Shown here one piece after another: positions 1 to 7,157 of a DNA stretch of 32,426 bases (position 1 is its first letter; every line of letters begins with the position of its first letter). This DNA is from an uncultured Desulfobulbaceae bacterium (GTDB lineage: Bacteria > Desulfobacterota > Desulfobulbia > Desulfobulbales > Desulfocapsaceae): assembly GCA_937910875.1 (NCBI GenBank), contig CALENA010000159.1, positions 1 to 32,426 of the forward strand. Reading direction: 5' to 3'. A model generated the notes under the pieces. That model was not told where the DNA came from. It searched no databases and was given only the letters and a program-made list of their open reading frames with translations. The translations under genes were made by a program, and so were the position numbers.

Positions 1-170
1 TTAATCAGTCGGCCTGAGTTACCTTATCCTCCTTCAACTCCATATTACATTATTATTCATATAAAGGGACTCGACACCACAGTCTCTCATTCCTTTCACT
101 CAATTGAATCTCCCCTGATCCCTGGCCCTGGACAACCCGTCACCCCATTAAATAAAGCCTTGATAAAATA

Positions 171-206
171 TTGACAGCCCTTAAAGTTTGTTGTACCTAA
201 TTATCT
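171..206 (+). promoter_or_regulatory. Possible sigma70-type promoter of the feo operon
   Basis: A perfect TTGACA -35 hexamer lies at 171-176. An AT-rich stretch (TACCTAATTATCT) follows 17 bases later, but no good -10 match is present. It lies about 20-50 bases upstream of the feoA start in a 224-base leader. I could not find a convincing Fur box here, although ferrous iron operons are commonly iron-regulated. Confidence 0.35.
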
Positions 207-224
207 TCTTTATGCGGAGCCCAT

Positions 225-539
225 ATGACTTTCACAAAATTGAAGAAGAAATATTGTTGCATGGATCCCATGCATAAAAAAGACAATAAGACCGGAGTTT
301 CACAAGAGTTCACCCCGTTGTCCGAATCTTGCCATTCAGGCCCGGTCAAGATCTGCAAGGTCACTGGAGACCGCAAGCTCTGTGCACGCATGGCCGCCCT
401 GGGGGTTTATCCAGGTGAGGAGATTGAACTGGTCTGCCCTAGGCATGGAGGATCGCAATGTCTGTTGAAGGTTCATGGCTCCACTTTGAGTCTTGACCAG
501 GAAAGCATCAAGAATATCCTGGTGACCACTTCATTATAA
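225..539 (+). CDS. feoA: Ferrous iron transport protein A (FeoA), with Cys-containing N-terminal extension
   Basis: FeoA is a small cytoplasmic SH3-like protein that assists the FeoB ferrous iron permease. The FeoA core runs from about residue 35 to 104 and includes the family pattern of a Gly/Val turn, a 'RMAALGVYPGEEIEL' stretch and a C-terminal 'GSTLSLDQE' strand. At 104 residues it is about 25-30 longer than usual. The extra N-terminus is basic and carries a CCMDPMH stretch that could bind metal (inference). The start at 225 is preceded by GGAG at 216-219; later ATGs at 261 and 270 would give a more standard length, so the extension is not proven. It is the first gene of feoA, FeoB-associated peptide, feoB. 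Confidence 0.85.
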   Translation: MTFTKLKKKYCCMDPMHKKDNKTGVSQEFTPLSESCHSGPVKICKVTGDRKLCARMAALGVYPGEEIELVCPRHGGSQCLLKVHGSTLSLDQESIKNILVTTSL

Positions 540-613
540 CTGACAAGTTCTTCCCTAATTTTTTTTGGCTTTCCCAATTAGGACTTCCTAACATATGGAG
601 ATTCAAATCGACC

Positions 614-787
614 ATGAGCCAGACCCTCATCATCATTCTTATTGTCACAGTCTGTGTCATTTTTATCGGCCTCAGACTCTACCGTCAGTACAAGCAGGCA
701 ACCAGCCAGACTCCTTCCAGTGGCTGCAGTTGCAGCTGTTCAGGTTGCGGAAACTCTTGCCCGAGTGACGATAAAGACCAGAGTTGA
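614..787 (+). CDS. FeoB-associated Cys-rich membrane protein, 57 aa
   Basis: This reading frame encodes 57 residues: a short N-terminus, one hydrophobic membrane segment at about residues 4-21 (TLIIILIVTVCVIFIGL), a basic patch (RLYRQYK), then a Cys-rich tail with the pattern CSCSCSGCGNSC followed by acidic residues. This is the architecture of the FeoB_associated family, which is encoded next to feoB in many bacteria. Its role is not settled; the cysteines could bind iron or donate it to the permease. It sits between feoA (75-base gap) and feoB (104-base gap). The nearest SD-like sequence is a GGAG 13 bases upstream, which is rather far. Confidence 0.85.
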   Translation: MSQTLIIILIVTVCVIFIGLRLYRQYKQATSQTPSSGCSCSCSGCGNSCPSDDKDQS

Positions 788-891
788 ATCACACTGAGAG
801 CCGCTCCGACCACCCTTGCCTCAGCCCGTCATACACATCACCTCTGACGCTGAACGCAACCGTTATTTCATAACAGACACGACAGATCCTC

Positions 892-3102
892 ATGGAAAAG
901 ATCCTTTTGGCTTTGGCCGGTAACCCCAACGCCGGCAAAACCACCCTCTTTAATCACCTCACCGGCGCCCGTCAGCACGTGGGCAACTATCCCGGAATTA
1001 CCGTCGACTACAAGGAAGGCTCCTTGACCTTGGGCAATCAACGGTTCACCCTAACAGACCTCCCAGGGACTTACTCTCTCACCGCATATTCAGAAGAAGA
1101 AGTGGTGGCCCGCGACTATCTGGTCAATCAACGGCCCCGAGTGGTCATCAATATTGTTGATGCCTCCAACCTCGAGCGCAACCTCTATCTCACCTGCCAG
1201 TTTCTGGAACTTGGTGTCCCCCTGGTTATAGCCCTGAACATGATTGATGTGGCCAAGGACCGGGGGATTGAGATTCAAGCCGAGAAACTGGCCGAGTTGC
1301 TCGGAGTGCCCGTGGTTCCAATCATCGCCCGCAATGGTCAGGGAACTGACAAACTTATGGCTGCAGCCCTGACTGTCGCTCAGGAAGACAAGTCATGGTG
1401 TCCCCGTGACATCTCGTATGGCGAAGATCTGGATGAAACAATCCTGACCCTTCTGGCCCTGATCAATGAACGCAACTTCCTCACCCACTCCTATCCGGCC
1501 CGGTTCACCGCCATCAAGTACCTGGAACATGATGACCTGATCCTGGCCAAAGGTCAGGTGGAATCAAAGAGTACCGCACTTGAGATCGAGACACTGGTCA
1601 CTGCCGTCTCGGAACACCTGCTCAAGACCACTGAAGTCTATCCAGAATCGATTATTGCCGATCATCGTTACGGCTTCATCAAATCCATCCTCCGTCAGGG
1701 GGTCGTCAGCCAACGCTTTAATCATGACAGACTCTACACCACTGACCGAATAGACAAGATACTGACCAACCGTTTTCTTGGCCCGGTGGCCATGATTCTG
1801 ATCCTTTTCGGGCTGTATCAGTTCACCTTTACCTGGAGCGAGATCCCGGTGGCCTGGATGGAAAGTATCTTTGTCTGGCTGGGTGATTTGATACGCAATT
1901 CGATGACGGAAGGACCGTTGCGCTCAATGTTCATCTCCGGCATCATCGATGGTGTTGGTGGAGTTCTTGGTTTTGTCCCCCTGATCATGTTTATGTTTTT
2001 TGGAATCTCCTTCCTTGAAGACTCGGGATACCTGGCTCGTGTGGCCTTCATGATGGACAGGATCTTCCGGATCTTCGGGCTGCACGGCTCTTCGGTCATG
2101 CCATTTATCATCTCCGGTGGTATTGCCGGAGGCTGCGCTGTCCCCGGGGTCATGGCAACCCGAACCCTGCGATCACCCAAGGAACGAATGGCGACCCTGC
2201 TCACCGTACCCTTTATGAACTGTGGGGCCAAGGTCCCGGTTCTGGCCCTGCTCATCGGCGCCTTCTTTGGCGAGCACAAGGCCATCTACATGATGCTCTT
2301 TACCCTCCTGGCCTGGCTGGTGGCACTCATTGCAGCTAAAATATTGCGTTCAACCGTACTCAGGGGCGCCCCCACCCCTTTTGTCATGGAACTGCCCCCA
2401 TACCGCTTCCCAACCCTGCGGGGTCTGGGGATCCACACGTGGGAACGAACCTGGCAATACATCAAAAAGGCCGGCACAGTAATCCTCGCCTTTTCCATCG
2501 TCCTCTGGGCAATGATGACGTATCCAGGCCTGCCCGAGAATCAGCAGGCTGCATTTGATGCTCAACGGCAGGCAATCCTAAGCAACACAGCCGTGGAGAT
2601 TCCAGATCCAACAATACCACCTAATCAGTTGAGACAACCTGCCATGAATCAGCAGGAGCAGCTGGCAGCCATCGATATTCTTGAATCAGAAACCACTCTG
2701 CGTTACTCCATGGCCGGGCGAATCGGCTCAGCCCTGGAACCAGTTTCAAAACTTGCAGGCTTTGAGTGGCGCACCAACATCGCCCTTATGGGCGGCTTTG
2801 CCGCCAAGGAAGTGATCATCTCAACTCTGGGGACAGCCTATTCCATGGGCGAGATAGACGCCGAAGACTCTCAGCCCCTGGGCGAGCGACTGCTCAAATC
2901 TCCACACTGGAACCGTGTGGTCGCGATCTCAGCCATGCTGTTTATCATGTTTTACGCCCCCTGTTTCGTTACAGTCGTCTGTATCGCAAAGGAAGCGGGG
3001 AGTTGGAAATGGGCCGCTTTTTCCATCGCCTTTAACACCCTCTTTGCCTACATCCTGGCCCTGACTGTCTTCCAGGTCGGCACCTTCTTTGGTCTGGGGT
3101 GA
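892..3102 (+). CDS. feoB: Ferrous iron transport protein B (FeoB)
   Basis: FeoB is a GTP-dependent inner-membrane permease for Fe2+. The N-terminal G domain shows G1 GNPNAGKTT at residues 10-18, the G2 threonine of YPGIT at 37, G3 DLPG at 56-59 and G4 NMID at 116-119. A helical spacer follows, then the membrane part from about residue 300. Both Gate motifs with their conserved cysteines are present: GGCAVPG, then FMNCGAKVPV about 35 residues later. The 736-residue length is normal, and FeoA is a separate protein as in enterobacteria. A roughly 70-residue hydrophilic insertion near residues 545-610 separates two membrane segments. A strong hairpin follows the stop codon directly. Confidence 0.97.
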   Translation: MEKILLALAGNPNAGKTTLFNHLTGARQHVGNYPGITVDYKEGSLTLGNQRFTLTDLPGTYSLTAYSEEEVVARDYLVNQRPRVVINIVDASNLERNLYLTCQFLELGVPLVIALNMIDVAKDRGIEIQAEKLAELLGVPVVPIIARNGQGTDKLMAAALTVAQEDKSWCPRDISYGEDLDETILTLLALINERNFLTHSYPARFTAIKYLEHDDLILAKGQVESKSTALEIETLVTAVSEHLLKTTEVYPESIIADHRYGFIKSILRQGVVSQRFNHDRLYTTDRIDKILTNRFLGPVAMILILFGLYQFTFTWSEIPVAWMESIFVWLGDLIRNSMTEGPLRSMFISGIIDGVGGVLGFVPLIMFMFFGISFLEDSGYLARVAFMMDRIFRIFGLHGSSVMPFIISGGIAGGCAVPGVMATRTLRSPKERMATLLTVPFMNCGAKVPVLALLIGAFFGEHKAIYMMLFTLLAWLVALIAAKILRSTVLRGAPTPFVMELPPYRFPTLRGLGIHTWERTWQYIKKAGTVILAFSIVLWAMMTYPGLPENQQAAFDAQRQAILSNTAVEIPDPTIPPNQLRQPAMNQQEQLAAIDILESETTLRYSMAGRIGSALEPVSKLAGFEWRTNIALMGGFAAKEVIISTLGTAYSMGEIDAEDSQPLGERLLKSPHWNRVVAISAMLFIMFYAPCFVTVVCIAKEAGSWKWAAFSIAFNTLFAYILALTVFQVGTFFGLG

Positions 3103-3105
3103 ACA

Positions 3106-3153
3106 GGTCCGCAGACCAGGAAGGGATTTTCCACCTTTCCTGGTCTGCAGACC
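3106..3153. terminator. Hairpin between convergent feoB and the minus-strand ORF
   Basis: A near-perfect inverted repeat (left arm 3106-3124, right arm 3135-3153, about 18 pairs with one mismatch and one bulge) fills the roughly 60 bases between the feoB stop and the stop of the minus-strand ORF at 3163. Neither side has a clear T-run, so it may act as a bidirectional terminator or mRNA 3'-end stabiliser rather than a textbook intrinsic terminator. Confidence 0.6.
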
Positions 3154-3162
3154 CAGCGTTCT

Positions 3163-3375
3163 CTAGAGGAGAAAGCGCAAGATACGTTGAAAGCTGTCCC
3201 AGTCCTTTACCTGGCTTAAAACAATTTTGGTCATACTCCGTTCACTGATACGCATGAAAACCTCCTGGATAAGAATGGACAGGGAACTCTTGAAATACAG
3301 AATGGCCAAGCTGTATTTTGACAGTCCCCGATATATGGCCCGGGCAAAAAAAATCCCCAGACCGACAAAGAACAT
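3163..3375 (-). CDS. Short unrecognised membrane protein downstream of a cobalamin riboswitch (possibly a gene remnant)
   Basis: The 70-residue frame starts with a membrane segment (MFFVGLGIFFARAIYRG) and continues as an amphipathic helix-rich tail ending in FQRILRFLL. The same frame is open back to 3417 and would add LIAWIIWDILGS, extending the hydrophobic stretch, but no standard start codon exists there and the SD before the ATG is weak. It is the first open frame after the minus-strand cobalamin riboswitch, and its stop abuts the bidirectional hairpin, so it is probably transcribed under B12 control. I do not recognise the family. It could be a small cobalt/cobalamin-related membrane protein or the end of a decayed transporter. 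Confidence 0.4.
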   Translation of the reverse strand: MFFVGLGIFFARAIYRGLSKYSLAILYFKSSLSILIQEVFMRISERSMTKIVLSQVKDWDSFQRILRFLL

Positions 3376-3479
3376 CGACCCGAGGATATCCCAAATTATC
3401 CACGCAATCAGTTGCGATTACCGTTGATCCACGACGGCAATTGACAGACTTTCTCTCCAATGGAGAAGCCACTCATCCA

Positions 3480-3645
3480 GGCAGGTCTTCTGACTCCCGG
3501 TTCAACCGCATCCCACGCCTTCCCACACCAGATCATTGGTTGCAGTGGCACTAATCGGGAATTGTCACCGGTCACAGCGGCGGGCCCGTCACCGAATCAC
3601 ACGGCGTTCCCTCTTACCGTCCATACTCTGGACACCTGAATGACC
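3480..3645 (-). promoter_or_regulatory. Cobalamin riboswitch (adenosylcobalamin type)
   Basis: Read on the minus strand, the segment matches the conserved order of the cobalamin riboswitch. It has AGAGGGAA, then CCGTGTGATTCGGTGACGG, then GGCCCGCCGCTGTGAC, then GCCACTG, then GGGAAGG. It ends in the B12 box AGTCAGAAGACCTGCC (consensus AGYCAGGAGACCTGCC) next to position 3480. The outer P1 arm CAGGT (about 3640) can pair with ACCTG beside the B12 box. About 105 bases separate it from the ATG at 3375. B12 normally lowers expression of the downstream gene. I saw no clear intrinsic terminator in the platform, so control may be on translation. Confidence 0.92.
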
Positions 3646-3717
3646 ATCAGCTGATCTGACGGGCATGAATTCTTACCCCAGGGGGTACAATTTTTGCGCC
3701 ATCAAACAACTGAGCAA

Positions 3718-3746
3718 ATTGTATCGTCTTCACCTGACTCAGTCAA
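3718..3746 (-). promoter_or_regulatory. Sigma70-type promoter for the riboswitch transcript
   Basis: On the minus strand TTGACT (3746-3741) is followed after exactly 17 bases by TACAAT (3723-3718). The predicted transcript start, near 3711, lies about 65 bases before the first conserved riboswitch element. The stretch from 3747 to 3976 upstream holds nothing I can identify. Confidence 0.7.
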
Positions 3747-3976
3747 GGCAAATATCAAACCATACCGCAATATATAGTAGGAATGCACAACTAATACTAC
3801 TCCATATCGAGACACTCTGTGTTTTACCGCCTGCAGCAATCTCAACGATCAGAAATATAATAAAGACCCGGCTGACACAGCAGCCCCCTTGCAATTCAGA
3901 TTATCTTACCCTTGGTCGGGGTGACTCTTGCATAACGCGGGCTGGATTTATCAACCACCCGTGCACAACTGAGAAA

Positions 3977-4004
3977 GGCCCACCCGATTCAAATCGGATG
4001 GGCC
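3977..4004 (-). terminator. Terminator hairpin after the ZraP-like gene
   Basis: GGCCCACCCGAT and ATCGGATGGGCC form a 12-pair stem (one mismatch) around a TTCAA-type loop, 25 bases beyond the zraP-like stop. On the minus strand it is followed by TTTCTCAG, a weak U-tract. Its core (CCCAYCCGAT...ATCGGAYGGG) is nearly the same as that of the hairpin at 4718-4748. Confidence 0.7.
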
Positions 4005-4029
4005 CTGAAAAGACATATGAGAAAAAGGA

Positions 4030-4455
4030 TTAATTATTATCCTGACCCCCATATCCACGGCCGCCATGGTAATTACCGCGCCCGGGGCCGTCACAATTAC
4101 GTCCACCCGCGCCCTGGATTCCAGCGGCTTGGGCCTTGCTCTGCATTGATGCCCTCAAGTCAAAAAGCTCGCCTGCCAATTTTGCAGCACGGGCAGGATC
4201 AGGATTATCAGACTGCATCAGAGCCATACGCTCATTCTGCTTCATGACCATTTCTTTACGCAACCCTTGAGTTTCATCAAAAAATTTATCAAATTTGGCC
4301 TGATCTGCTTCACTGAGTTGAGAAACCCCAGCTCCACACGGGCCGCCACAATTTCCAGGCCCAGACCCACCACGGCCCCAATCGGCCGAGGCCTGCTGCA
4401 GACCCACAACAGTAAGGCTTGCAACAACAACTGCTACTATCAATGACTTCTTCAT
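4030..4455 (-). CDS. ZraP/CpxP-like periplasmic metal-binding protein
   Basis: The 141-residue protein has a Sec signal peptide (MKKSLIVAVVVASLTVVG..., likely cleaved after ASA at residue 24). A Gly-rich segment with CGGPCG follows, then a helical core (SQLSEADQAKFDKFFDETQGLRKEM ... PARAAKLAGELFDLRASM) like the LTxxQ-type ZraP/CpxP/Spy proteins. The Gly/His/Cys tail could bind zinc or other metals. Such proteins act in the periplasm as metal-responsive chaperones or buffers of envelope stress. The start at 4455 was chosen because GGAGGAG lies 5-7 bases upstream; the in-frame ATG at 4473 overlaps that SD. A sigma54-like promoter lies upstream, as for E. coli zraP. No zraSR two-component pair is in the window. 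Confidence 0.72.
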   Translation of the reverse strand: MKKSLIVAVVVASLTVVGLQQASADWGRGGSGPGNCGGPCGAGVSQLSEADQAKFDKFFDETQGLRKEMVMKQNERMALMQSDNPDPARAAKLAGELFDLRASMQSKAQAAGIQGAGGRNCDGPGRGNYHGGRGYGGQDNN

Positions 4456-4539
4456 AAAAACTCCTCCAGACAAGATTACAAGGTTGATCTTATTGCCCCT
4501 TATTCTTTTACCTTCACCAGGCAGCCTCCTGCTCGTTCT

Positions 4540-4555
4540 TGCATGAACTATGCCA
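4540..4555 (-). promoter_or_regulatory. Sigma54 (-24/-12) promoter of the zraP-like gene
   Basis: The minus strand reads TGGCATAGTTCATGCA, against the sigma54 consensus TGGCAYRNNNNTTGCW. The invariant GG and GC are correctly spaced and only the first T of TTGC is changed to A. The predicted start of transcription is near 4529, giving a leader of about 74 bases before the strong SD. This fits activation by a ZraR-like enhancer-binding protein, which is inferred. The rest of 4556-4717 shows no gene. Confidence 0.68.
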
Positions 4556-4717
4556 TAATTTCAGGCCATGCTCCGGAAACAACTTCTTTTGACTCAATTC
4601 CAGCAAAAAAGTTTTCGAACAAACAGAAACCAAGCACTCACTTCCCTCATGCGACCCAGCCTAACACCTTGAGGGTATAGCCTTTTCGTATAACCACACA
4701 GCACTCTCCCAAAAAAA

Positions 4718-4748
4718 AGCGCCCATCCGATCAAATCGGACGGGCGCT
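4718..4748 (-). terminator. Intrinsic terminator (minus strand)
   Basis: AGCGCCCATCCGAT and ATCGGACGGGCGCT form a stem of about 13-14 pairs with a short loop. On the minus strand it is followed by eight T residues (the A-run 4711-4718), a textbook rho-independent terminator. The nearest upstream minus-strand gene (DUF4177) ends 240 bases away at 4988. The transcript therefore has a long 3' tail or there is a small RNA between; I see no gene in 4749-4987. Confidence 0.85.
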
Positions 4749-4987
4749 ACAGGAGAGGGGAATGAAGATAACAGATAATATTCAACATCCATGCCAACCC
4801 ATCGATCGCAGGTTAACGCAATAATATGTCAAATAAAATCAAAAAAGGTCACCGTCCATCAAGTGGAGCCACAAAAGATAGACTGTACATTCTTTACCCA
4901 CACGACTCAAAAGGTGGGTAATTTTTATCCACCCTTAGTCAGCAGGGGCAGATCCAAACAAGGAACCCTTCACAGGCGCCACAACGA

Positions 4988-5383
4988 TCAACCGATGCGC
5001 ATGGACCCTGGACCACGCTGGCGCCCAACCGAGGTGAATGAATCAGAACGTTCCTGTCCCGATCGTGATTCTTCAGGTACTTCCTGGAATTGCTCAACGT
5101 CTCGCCCATGATACGCCCCTGAAGTGGACTCCTGCACTGGTTCAGGTCCTGATCGCTTTACCCCATGCTCATCCTGAACCATTTCCCGCTCACTTTCACG
5201 GTTCAGAGATTGTTTAAACACTGCCATCAGACCATCCTGCACATCCACCAACGAGACAAGCTCCCAGCCTAAGCGCCCATACTCGTTCAGTGACTCCTCC
5301 AACTCAACCTCATCCAAAAAAGCACCGCCCAGAAGGCCCTCTTTCTTCAATCCGAAATGGACTGTCTTGTAACTCCAACTCAT
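4988..5383 (-). CDS. DUF4177 domain protein with long hydrophilic C-terminal tail
   Basis: Residues 1-60 match the small DUF4177 fold: an opening WSYKTVHF strand, a 'LEESLNEYGRLGWELVSLVDV' helix-turn with the typical GWELV, and a closing MAVFKQ strand. DUF4177 has no known biochemical role. The last 70 residues are charged, rich in Glu, Ser, Arg and Gly and look disordered. Typical DUF4177 proteins end soon after the domain, so this tail may come from loss of an earlier stop codon. The ATG at 5383 is preceded by purine-rich GAGGGATAGGG. The gene lies 88 bases after avtA in the same direction. Confidence 0.7.
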   Translation of the reverse strand: MSWSYKTVHFGLKKEGLLGGAFLDEVELEESLNEYGRLGWELVSLVDVQDGLMAVFKQSLNRESEREMVQDEHGVKRSGPEPVQESTSGAYHGRDVEQFQEVPEESRSGQERSDSFTSVGRQRGPGSMRIG

Positions 5384-5471
5384 AATCGCACCCTATCCCT
5401 CACCATCAATTTTCACAGAGCGCACAATATACTCTCTCCAGAATCACCTGTTCCATCAGTTGTACCAAGCC

Positions 5472-6722
5472 CTAACAACCGTAAATCTTTTTCACCTCAT
5501 CACCGATCAGTCTGATCCCTTGAGCCACCTGGTCATCATCCTGCGAATAGGTCACCCGCAGACATTCCCGGCTATGTTGCCAGCCACCTTGAAGACCCGG
5601 AAAAAAATAATGTCCTGAAACCACCAGGACCCCACGCGCCTTGAGACGGTCATACAACTCCAGGCTACTGACCGGCAACCCCTCAAACCACAACCACAGG
5701 AACATGGCCCCCTCAGGTTTATGAATCCGATACGGGACACCCTTGAGTGCCTCCCGGAACCCAGCCACGGCCTTGGCGGCCTTGGCCTGGTAAAAGGGCC
5801 GGACCACCTGCTGCCCAAAGTTCAGGATATCACCACTGGCAACCATATCCATGGCCAGCATGGCCCCGAAACTACCAGGAGCCAGATTAATCACCGCATT
5901 CATGGCCGTCAGGGCCCTGATAATTTCGGGTCGGGCAACGACGATTCCTGTCCTGGCAGCCGGCAGCCCCAATTTCGACAGAGAGAGGCAGACCACGGTA
6001 TTCTCATTCCAGAACGGTTGCGCTTCAGTGTAAATAATCCCCGGAAACGGCAGACCATAGGCATTATCAAGGATCAACGGTACATCATGCCGGCGTGCCA
6101 GACGATCCAGTTCCGCCACCTCCCCATCAGTGATCACATTCCCTGTAGGATTGGTGGGACGAGAGATACAGATAGCACCGGTCTCCTCTCCAATGTTCAT
6201 GTCAGCGAAATTGACCCGATACTTGAAGAGATGGTCGTCAAGGAGATCAATGGTGGGCCGGGTGGCAACAAAAAAATCATCTGTCAGCCCCAGATCGGCA
6301 TAACCGATATACTCCGGGGCCATGGGCAGACGAATCTTTTTACAGGTGCCATCACCAAAGCGACCAGCAAAAAGATTGAAAAGCGAGAAAAAACCGCTCT
6401 GACTGCCATTGGTCAGACAGATATGCTCAGGTCCCACCTGCCAGCCATATTCCCGGCGCAACAGAGCCGCCATTGATTGAACAAACTCGCGCTCACCCGA
6501 AGGTGGATCATAGATACCGATCATACGCCTGAGCAAGTCAGAATCGTCTGCGATCCGACGCAATCGGGCAGCCATCAGTTCCTGAAGGGCCGGAATATGG
6601 CCTGGATTCCCTCCACCCATCATGATCGTGTCTCCGGCGGCCATGGCCTGCCCCAGATCATCCATCAGGCTGAGGATTCCGGCACCACAGGTCATCTTCC
6701 GCCCAAATTCAGAAATGTTCAT
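5472..6722 (-). CDS. avtA: Valine-pyruvate aminotransferase (AvtA)
   Basis: AvtA is a PLP-dependent aminotransferase that interconverts valine/2-oxoisovalerate and alanine/pyruvate. The 416-residue protein tracks E. coli AvtA closely along its length: MMGGGNP at 34-40, LTNGSQS at 103-109, PLP-contacting RPTNPTGN at 188-195, DNAY at 219-222, the Schiff-base lysine in SLSKLGLP at about 250, and the C-terminal KPEGAMFLWLWF. The start at 6722 is set by GAGAGG five bases upstream. An in-frame ATG 27 bases further up would place that SD inside the gene. It follows the broken transporter and argJ, so the cluster is amino-acid metabolism. Confidence 0.93.
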   Translation of the reverse strand: MNISEFGRKMTCGAGILSLMDDLGQAMAAGDTIMMGGGNPGHIPALQELMAARLRRIADDSDLLRRMIGIYDPPSGEREFVQSMAALLRREYGWQVGPEHICLTNGSQSGFFSLFNLFAGRFGDGTCKKIRLPMAPEYIGYADLGLTDDFFVATRPTIDLLDDHLFKYRVNFADMNIGEETGAICISRPTNPTGNVITDGEVAELDRLARRHDVPLILDNAYGLPFPGIIYTEAQPFWNENTVVCLSLSKLGLPAARTGIVVARPEIIRALTAMNAVINLAPGSFGAMLAMDMVASGDILNFGQQVVRPFYQAKAAKAVAGFREALKGVPYRIHKPEGAMFLWLWFEGLPVSSLELYDRLKARGVLVVSGHYFFPGLQGGWQHSRECLRVTYSQDDDQVAQGIRLIGDEVKKIYGC

Positions 6723-6782
6723 CTGTGCCTCTCCCTCTCCATCAATCAAACAACTGCTGCATAGACCAGCCAGATTCTGTCA

Positions 6783-7151
6783 TCATACCCGTTCCAAGCA
6801 CTCTTGACCAGCATCAGCCACCCGTGATCGCTCTGCCTTTACCATTCTGCCTGGCAAAGAGCATGGCCAGGCCGGCCCCGACAGGATTATGGTCCAGCAA
6901 TGTCCAAGACGGGCAGCGACAAAGGGAGAGGCAAGGATAGAAATGAAATAGCCGCTGGAGATAAGCAGAAAAAAAGAACCAGCACCGCTGTGATCAAGGC
7001 CGAACTCCTGTTCAATCCCGGGCAGGAGGGGAGAAAAGATCACCCGAGCACTGAAGTTCAAAAAGAAGAGCGCGCTCAGAAAAAAGAGCGGAACCAGGGC
7101 CTGAGAAAAGGGGCGCGCAACTGGTTCAGCCGCGTTGGCAGCAGAGGCCAT
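6783..7151 (-). pseudogene. Truncated, frameshifted MFS transporter remnant
   Basis: The 122-residue frame begins like a major facilitator protein: a first membrane helix (ALVPLFFLSALFFLNFSARVI), the loop FSPLLPGIEQEFGLDHSGAG, then FFLLISSGYFISILASPFVAARLG and the start of helix 3 (WTIIL). After WTIILS the frame becomes non-hydrophobic. A one-base shift restores VGAGLAMLFARQNGKG and then meets a stop near 6814. Only about three of the usual 12 helices remain, so both a frameshift and a large 3' deletion have occurred. It starts 6 bases after the argJ stop and so was once part of the argJ-avtA operon, possibly as an amino-acid or related exporter. Confidence 0.8.
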
Positions 7152-7157
7152 GACGGG

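Noticed and set aside
160-176. Possible Fur box before feoA (TTGATAAAATATTGACA)
   Set aside because: Too few matches to the GATAATGATAATCATTATC pattern to claim a site.
554-582. CCTAATT...AATTAGG inverted pair between feoA and the Cys-rich peptide
   Set aside because: Only 7 pairs, AT-rich with a 15-base loop. Too weak to call a terminator or operator.
3665-4033. 122-residue plus-strand frame in the region between riboswitch and ZraP-like gene
   Set aside because: No SD, low-complexity-free but unrecognisable composition, and it runs through the riboswitch promoter and the terminator hairpin on the other strand.
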